Assembly: GCA_046727855.1 (NCBI GenBank)
Contig: JBKPDL010000035.1
Span: 1-9,152 of the forward strand
Origin: DASPWV01 sp046727855
GTDB taxonomy: Bacteria > Acidobacteriota > Vicinamibacteria > Vicinamibacterales > UBA2999
Length of the DNA: 9,152 bases
Direction: 5' to 3'
How positions within the stretch are numbered: the stretch's first letter is position 1; every line of letters begins with the position of its first letter. The position numbers and the translations under genes are program-made. Shown one piece after another: positions 5,592 through 9,152 of the stretch. The notes under the pieces were generated by a model that ran no database searches, was not told where the DNA came from, and saw nothing but the letters and a program-made list of their open reading frames with translations.

Positions 5592-6638
5592 ATGATCGTG
5601 GCTTCCGGGCGCGAGAATCGGTTTCTGCGCGCGTGCCGACGTCAGAGCGTTGACGCAACGCCGGTTTGGTTCATGCGTCAAGCGGGCCGCTACATGCAGG
5701 AATATCGTGCCCTGCGCCAGAAATACACACTTCTGCAGCTCTGTCGCACACCGGATCTCGCAACCGATGTCACGCTGCAACCGATACGGCGCATCGAAGT
5801 GGACGCAGCGATTTTGTTTTCCGACTTGCTGCTTCCGCTCGAGCCCATGGGCATCCCTTTCGATTTCGTGAAAGGCGAAGGGCCTGCGATCGAAACGCCG
5901 ATTCGCAGCGCCGCCGACATCGATCGCTTGAGAGTGTTCGAGCCGCGGGAGGCACTGCCCTACACGTTCAGCACCATCAGGCAAGTGAAACGCGAGCTCG
6001 ATGGGAAAGTGCCGCTGATCGGGTTTGCGGGTGCGCCCTTCACCCTCGCCTCATATGCGATCGAAGGCGGTCATTCGCACAACTTTGCTCTAACCAAAGC
6101 GCTAATGTACGCCGATCCGGCAGCATGGCATCGCCTCGCCGATAAGCTCGCCACGATCGTGGCCGATTACCTGAAGGCGCAAATCGACGCCGGCGCCGAC
6201 GCGATTCAGCTGTTCGACTCCTGGGTGGGCGCGCTCAACGCCGAGGACTATCGCGAGTTTGCGCTGCCGCACACGAAGAAGATTTTTGCCGCCATTCAAG
6301 GACGCGTGCCCACGATTCATTTCGGCGTGAACACCGGATCGATTCTGGGCGACATGCGCGAAGCAGGCGGCGACGTCATCGGCGCGGACTGGCGCATTCC
6401 GCTGGACGAGGCCTGGGATCGCATTGGCGTCGATCGCGGTGTACAAGGCAACCTCGATCCGACGTTGCTCCTCGGTCCGCGCGAGCGGCTCTTTGCGGGC
6501 GCAGCCGACGTCCTTCGCCGCGCCTCCGGACGCCCTGGACATATCTTCAACCTCGGTCACGGCATCCTTCCCTCGATTCCGCTCGAAAACGTGCAGGCGC
6601 TCGCCCGCTACGTGCATCAGGCCTCCGCGCGTGCATGA
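5592..6638 (+). CDS. hemE: Uroporphyrinogen decarboxylase
   Basis: The protein has 348 residues, typical for HemE. It removes four acetate carboxyls from uroporphyrinogen III to give coproporphyrinogen III in cytosolic heme synthesis, without a cofactor. Family motifs are all present: PVWFMRQAGRYMQEYR (24-39) with the substrate-binding arginines 29 and 33, ILFSDLLLPLE (74-84) with the key Asp78, GFAGAPFTLASYAIEGG (144-160), FDSWVGAL (208-215), HFGVNTGSIL (243-252), VQGNLDP (284-290) and FNLGHGILP (319-327) with His323. I chose ATG 5592. The longer open frame back to 5430 has no family similarity and overlaps the opposite-strand gene. No Shine-Dalgarno is visible; a -10-like box lies 7 nt upstream. 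The 3' end overlaps the next gene by 8 bp, making this the first gene of a hemE-hemY operon. Confidence 0.96.
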   Translation: MIVASGRENRFLRACRRQSVDATPVWFMRQAGRYMQEYRALRQKYTLLQLCRTPDLATDVTLQPIRRIEVDAAILFSDLLLPLEPMGIPFDFVKGEGPAIETPIRSAADIDRLRVFEPREALPYTFSTIRQVKRELDGKVPLIGFAGAPFTLASYAIEGGHSHNFALTKALMYADPAAWHRLADKLATIVADYLKAQIDAGADAIQLFDSWVGALNAEDYREFALPHTKKIFAAIQGRVPTIHFGVNTGSILGDMREAGGDVIGADWRIPLDEAWDRIGVDRGVQGNLDPTLLLGPRERLFAGAADVLRRASGRPGHIFNLGHGILPSIPLENVQALARYVHQASARA

Positions 6639-8007
6639 CGTCCTGATAGTCGGTGGAGGCATTGCGGGCCTTTCGGCGGCATGGGAGCTCGTCCAACGCG
6701 GCGTGCGGCCGATCGTGCTCGAGCGCGAGGAGCGGGCTGGCGGCGTGATTCGCACCGACATTGTCGACGGCTTCGTCATCGATGCGGGCCCTGACGCGCT
6801 CCTGATCCAGAAGCCGGCGGCGCTCGATTTATGTCGCGAACTTGGCCTTGGCGATCGCCTGTCCCCCACGCTCAGGCCTCGTACCGCCTTCATCGTCCGC
6901 GGCGGCCGCCTCATCCCGTTGCCCGAAGCGTCCGTGCTCGGCATTCCGACCAGAATCGGACCGTTCGTCACTACGCCGCTCTTTTCGCTGTCGGGCAAGG
7001 CGCGCATGGCCCTCGAGCTGCTCATTCCGCCGCGGCGCGACTCCAGCGACGAGTCGATCGGCAGCTTCATCGGACGACGGTTCGGGAGAGAGGCCGTCAC
7101 GTATCTGGCTGAACCGCTGCTGGCTGGGATTCATGCCGGCGACGTGAATCGCCTTTCGATGGTGGCTGCGTTTCCGCGACTCGTCGAGGCGGAGCGCAGC
7201 CGCGGCAGCGTGCTGCGCGCGCTATCGTCGATGCGTGCGAACGCCGGACCGTCGCAAGGCGCCTTCATGTCGCTTCCTGGCGGCATTGAAGAGATGGTGA
7301 AAGCGCTGATACAACGTCTCCCGGTTGGTACGGTTCGGACCGGAGCCGGCGTCGCGGCGATTCGCAGCGGCGATCAATACGACGTCCTGCTCGGTTCCGG
7401 GGAATCGTTACAGGCCCGAGGCGTCATCGTCGCGGCTCCTGCATGGGTGGCCGCGCCGCTCCTGAAACCAATCGATCCCGAAATGGCCGGGCTCATTCAA
7501 CAGGTGCGTTACGTTTCATCCGCCACCGTCGCGATCGGCCTTCGCCGCGATCAAGTCGGTCATCCCCTGCGAGGCACCGGCTTTGTCGTACCCAAAACGG
7601 AACGCCACGTGGTGATGGCGGCATCGTGGGTGTCGTCGAAATGGCCGCATCGCGCTCCGCAAGGGCACGTGCTGTTGCGGGGCTTCGTGGGCGGCGTACA
7701 CGATCCGGCGATCGTCGATCAGAACGACGCCGCCATTGGTTCGGCAGTGTTCGACGAATTGCGCGGCATGTTGCAGATTACTGGCGAGCCGAGACTCACG
7801 CGCGTGTATCGCTGGCGGCGCGCGAGCGCACAACACGAGGTTGGCCATCTCGAGCGCATGGCGGAAATCGATCGTCGACTCTCGGCGTACCCTGGCTTAT
7901 ATGTCACGGGGAGCGGGTTCCGCGGGACCGGAATCCCCGATTGTGTGTTCGACGGGCGAGCGACCGCGCGGCAGGCGGCCGCGTTTCTCGAGAAGGTTTC
8001 GATATGA
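6631..8007 (+). CDS. hemY: Protoporphyrinogen/coproporphyrinogen oxidase (FAD-dependent)
   Basis: The protein has 458 residues, the usual size for oxygen-dependent HemY-type (often also labelled hemG) oxidases. It oxidises protoporphyrinogen IX to protoporphyrin IX, or coproporphyrinogen III if the organism uses the coproporphyrin branch. The N-terminal Rossmann motif VGGGIAGLSAAWEL (7-20) ends with an acidic residue at 31. Next comes GGVIRT (37-42), with DAGPDALL (51-58) as the family's flavin-proximal segment. The C-terminal FAD motif is GLYVTGSGFRGTGIPDCV (422-439), characteristic of this family rather than of general amine oxidases. GTG 6631 overlaps the hemE end by 8 bp, and MHDVLIVGGG starts the fold directly. 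There is no clear Shine-Dalgarno, so coupling to hemE termination is likely. No ferrochelatase gene is in view, so the terminal steps cannot be settled here. Confidence 0.93.
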   Translation: MHDVLIVGGGIAGLSAAWELVQRGVRPIVLEREERAGGVIRTDIVDGFVIDAGPDALLIQKPAALDLCRELGLGDRLSPTLRPRTAFIVRGGRLIPLPEASVLGIPTRIGPFVTTPLFSLSGKARMALELLIPPRRDSSDESIGSFIGRRFGREAVTYLAEPLLAGIHAGDVNRLSMVAAFPRLVEAERSRGSVLRALSSMRANAGPSQGAFMSLPGGIEEMVKALIQRLPVGTVRTGAGVAAIRSGDQYDVLLGSGESLQARGVIVAAPAWVAAPLLKPIDPEMAGLIQQVRYVSSATVAIGLRRDQVGHPLRGTGFVVPKTERHVVMAASWVSSKWPHRAPQGHVLLRGFVGGVHDPAIVDQNDAAIGSAVFDELRGMLQITGEPRLTRVYRWRRASAQHEVGHLERMAEIDRRLSAYPGLYVTGSGFRGTGIPDCVFDGRATARQAAAFLEKVSI

Positions 8008-8609
8008 GATCGACGACGTTGTTGGTGGCAGCACTTCTTGGCACGGCGGCGCAGACCCAGGATGTGGACGGTATCCTCAAGCAGATCCGGGCCGCGGATA
8101 AAGGTCAGCTTGCTGTCTCTGAGGAAGATGGCCGTTTCCTTCGTCTGGTCGTCGCATCGACCGGCGCCAAGCGCGTTCTCGAGATTGGAGCGGCGAGCGG
8201 CTACAGCGCGATTTGGATGGGGCTCGGTTTGCGCGACACGGGCGGCAGACTCGTGACCATTGAGTACGACGCGACGCGCGCGAAAGAGGCCGCCGCCAAC
8301 GTGCGCCGCGCAGGGCTGCAGGACGTGGTGCAGGTGATCGTCGGTGATGCGTTTACGGAGATTCCGAAGCTGCAAGGCAACTTCGACGTCGTTTTTCTCG
8401 ATGCGTGGAAGCCGGATTACAAGAGATTCTTCGATCTCGTCTTTCCGAGGGTGACACCCGGAGGGTTGTTTCTCGCGCACAACGTCATCAACAAAAAAAG
8501 GGAAATGCGCGACTTCCTTTTAGCGATTCAACGTCACCCTGATGCGTTGAGCTCGATCGTTTCCGCAGGGTACGAGGGCATTTCCATCACCTATAAGAAG
8601 CGGCACTAG
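8004..8609 (+). CDS. Class I SAM-dependent O-methyltransferase with N-terminal signal-like segment
   Basis: The protein has 201 residues. It has an O-methyltransferase family 3 (catechol/caffeoyl-CoA type) fold: SAM motif VLEIGAASGYSAIWMG (58-73), acidic ribose-binding TIEYD (85-89), VGDAF (113-117), then VFLDAWKPDY (130-139) with Asp133 as metal ligand and Lys136 as likely base. The usual metal-binding Asp-Asn pair appears as His159-Asn160 (LFLAHNV), a notable change. Residues 1-19 (MRSTTLLVAALLGTAAQTQ) look like a signal peptide, odd for a SAM-dependent enzyme. The ATG overlaps the hemY stop (ATGA, 4 bp) and AGAAGG lies 7 nt upstream at 7991-7996, so this start is well supported and the gene belongs to the heme operon. 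Substrate and location are unknown. The open frame extends upstream to 7443 but only as an alternative frame inside hemY. Confidence 0.88.
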   Translation: MRSTTLLVAALLGTAAQTQDVDGILKQIRAADKGQLAVSEEDGRFLRLVVASTGAKRVLEIGAASGYSAIWMGLGLRDTGGRLVTIEYDATRAKEAAANVRRAGLQDVVQVIVGDAFTEIPKLQGNFDVVFLDAWKPDYKRFFDLVFPRVTPGGLFLAHNVINKKREMRDFLLAIQRHPDALSSIVSAGYEGISITYKKRH

Positions 8610-8663
8610 CTCGTCCTCTCGCGCGCACCCGTTTTGCCTATCTGAGCTGGACAGAGTTCGCGG

Positions 8664-9026
8664 GTGAGTTCGAAGGCCGTCGCTGCCGCTGGCTCGACTC
8701 TACTTCTCTTTCTGTGCGCCGGTCGCTCGTCCGAAACCCATCAATCGGCCGGCGGATGGAACGCCGAACACTTCAAGGCCGATCGTTTTGTCGCCGATTC
8801 GTCCAACGGCAACGTGACATTGAACTTCAAAGGCCAAGTGCCGCTCGGGCCCATTCCGATTGAACACGCGCAATAGTTTGCCGAGCTCGCGGGGCAGCTT
8901 CGTCCAGAACAAGTGTGCGTGGCGTTTGAGACCGCCGGTGCCTCACCGCAACAGGCGGAAGCGTTTGCGCGTCGTGTGATCGAGAACATCTCGGAGCTCG
9001 GTTCCATCGTCGCGACCATGCGCTAG
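8664..9026 (+). pseudogene. Short exported-protein reading frame interrupted by one in-frame TAG
   Basis: GTG 8664 opens a frame whose first 70 codons carry a signal-peptide-like N-terminus (VAAAGSTLLLFLCAG) and then a soluble segment (WNAEHFKADRFVADSS, VTLNFKGQVPLGPIPIEHA). TAG at 8874-8876 stops it. The same frame then continues for 49 more sense codons (FAELAGQLRPEQVC..., AFARRVIENISELGSIVATMR) to a TAG at 9024-9026. Codon third positions remain GC-rich and the sequence remains protein-like on both sides of the stop, so I read it as one gene of about 120 residues with a single nonsense change, for example from CAG or GAG. Alternatives are two separate small genes, a sequencing error or read-through. 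I do not recognise the family. It follows the methyltransferase gene by 54 bp. Confidence 0.55.
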
Positions 9027-9052
9027 TTCCGCCGCTCCTGCGGGACAGGCTG

Positions 9053-9058
9053 TACAAT
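9053..9058 (+). promoter_or_regulatory. -10-like hexamer TACAAT before the arginase gene
   Basis: TACAAT has one mismatch to TATAAT, is preceded by TG, and ends 17 nt before the ATG at 9076. It would give a leader of only about 10 nt with no visible Shine-Dalgarno. The -35 match is poor. Confidence 0.35.
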
Positions 9059-9075
9059 CAACCGCGTTTCAGCGC

Positions 9076-9152
9076 ATGCCGTTGCCGCCTATTCACATCA
9101 TTGGAGTCCCTCTTGATCTCGGCGGCAACCGGCGCGGTACGGACATGGGGCC
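9076..9152 (+). CDS. rocF: Arginase, N-terminal fragment (continues past window)
   Basis: Twenty-five codons are visible, reading MPLPPIHIIGVPLDLGGN then RRGTDMG. The pattern IIGVPLDLG, two residues, RRG.DMGP is the characteristic N-terminus of bacterial and eukaryotic arginases, which hydrolyse arginine to ornithine and urea at a binuclear manganese centre. The catalytic His/Asp metal ligands lie further along and are outside the window. Agmatinase and formimidoylglutamase lack this exact opening, so arginase is favoured. No Shine-Dalgarno is seen; a TACAAT box lies upstream. It follows the interrupted frame by 49 bp on the same strand. Confidence 0.82.
   Translation, partial: MPLPPIHIIGVPLDLGGNRRGTDMG

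Noticed and set aside
5550..5984. N-terminal extension of the Lys/Ala-tailed protein by 145 codons
   Set aside because: It would run antisense through hemE, and GGAGGT just upstream of GTG 5549 marks the start.
7443..8003. N-terminal extension of the methyltransferase by 187 codons
   Set aside because: This is an alternative frame within hemY, Arg-rich and without domain features. ATG 8004 has a Shine-Dalgarno and the typical ATGA overlap.

Overview
The window looks like chromosomal DNA from a GC-rich member of Acidobacteriota, most likely of the Vicinamibacteria type. This is an inference. It rests on a truncated VWFA-related protein of the acidobacterial type at the left edge, a secreted PQQ-type sugar dehydrogenase carrying fibronectin-III-like repeats, GC-rich third codon positions and frequent GTG starts. 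I see no phage, IS element, CRISPR array, tRNA or rRNA. Most of the genes are housekeeping.

Layout, left to right. (1) Positions 1-807, minus strand: the N-terminal 269 residues of an exported VWFA-related protein. (2) Positions 808-954: a divergent intergenic region with a large hairpin made of 9-bp units. (3) Positions 955-2138, plus strand: rpiB (ribose-5-phosphate isomerase B), overlapping by one base a TVP38/DedA-superfamily membrane protein gene. (4) Positions 2121-2259: a repeat-built palindrome between convergent genes. (5) Positions 2256-4019, minus strand: a secreted PQQ-dependent sugar dehydrogenase-like protein with two Fn3-like domains. (6) Positions 4034-4142: a third palindrome, built of 7-bp units. 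(7) Positions 4146-5549, minus strand: two uncharacterised genes, a 235-residue protein with an acidic linker and a 210-residue protein with a possible nuclease-like N-terminal domain and a histone-H1-like Lys/Ala tail. (8) Positions 5592-8609, plus strand: a tightly overlapping hemE - hemY - O-methyltransferase operon, covering uroporphyrinogen decarboxylation and protoporphyrinogen (or coproporphyrinogen) oxidation. (9) Positions 8664-9026: a short exported-protein reading frame broken by one in-frame TAG. (10) From 9076: the first 25 codons of an arginase gene.

The structure that gene annotation does not explain is the set of three intergenic palindromes. Each has arms made of short tandem units (7-9 bp), and each has a different unit sequence. 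They nearly fill their intergenic gaps, and they sit in divergent, convergent and co-directional contexts alike. A second recurrent signal is a -10-like hexamer only 6-8 nt upstream of three start codons with no Shine-Dalgarno (VWFA gene, rpiB, hemE), which suggests leaderless mRNAs. The minus-strand genes at 4019, 4853 and 5549 instead have recognisable purine-rich ribosome binding sites.
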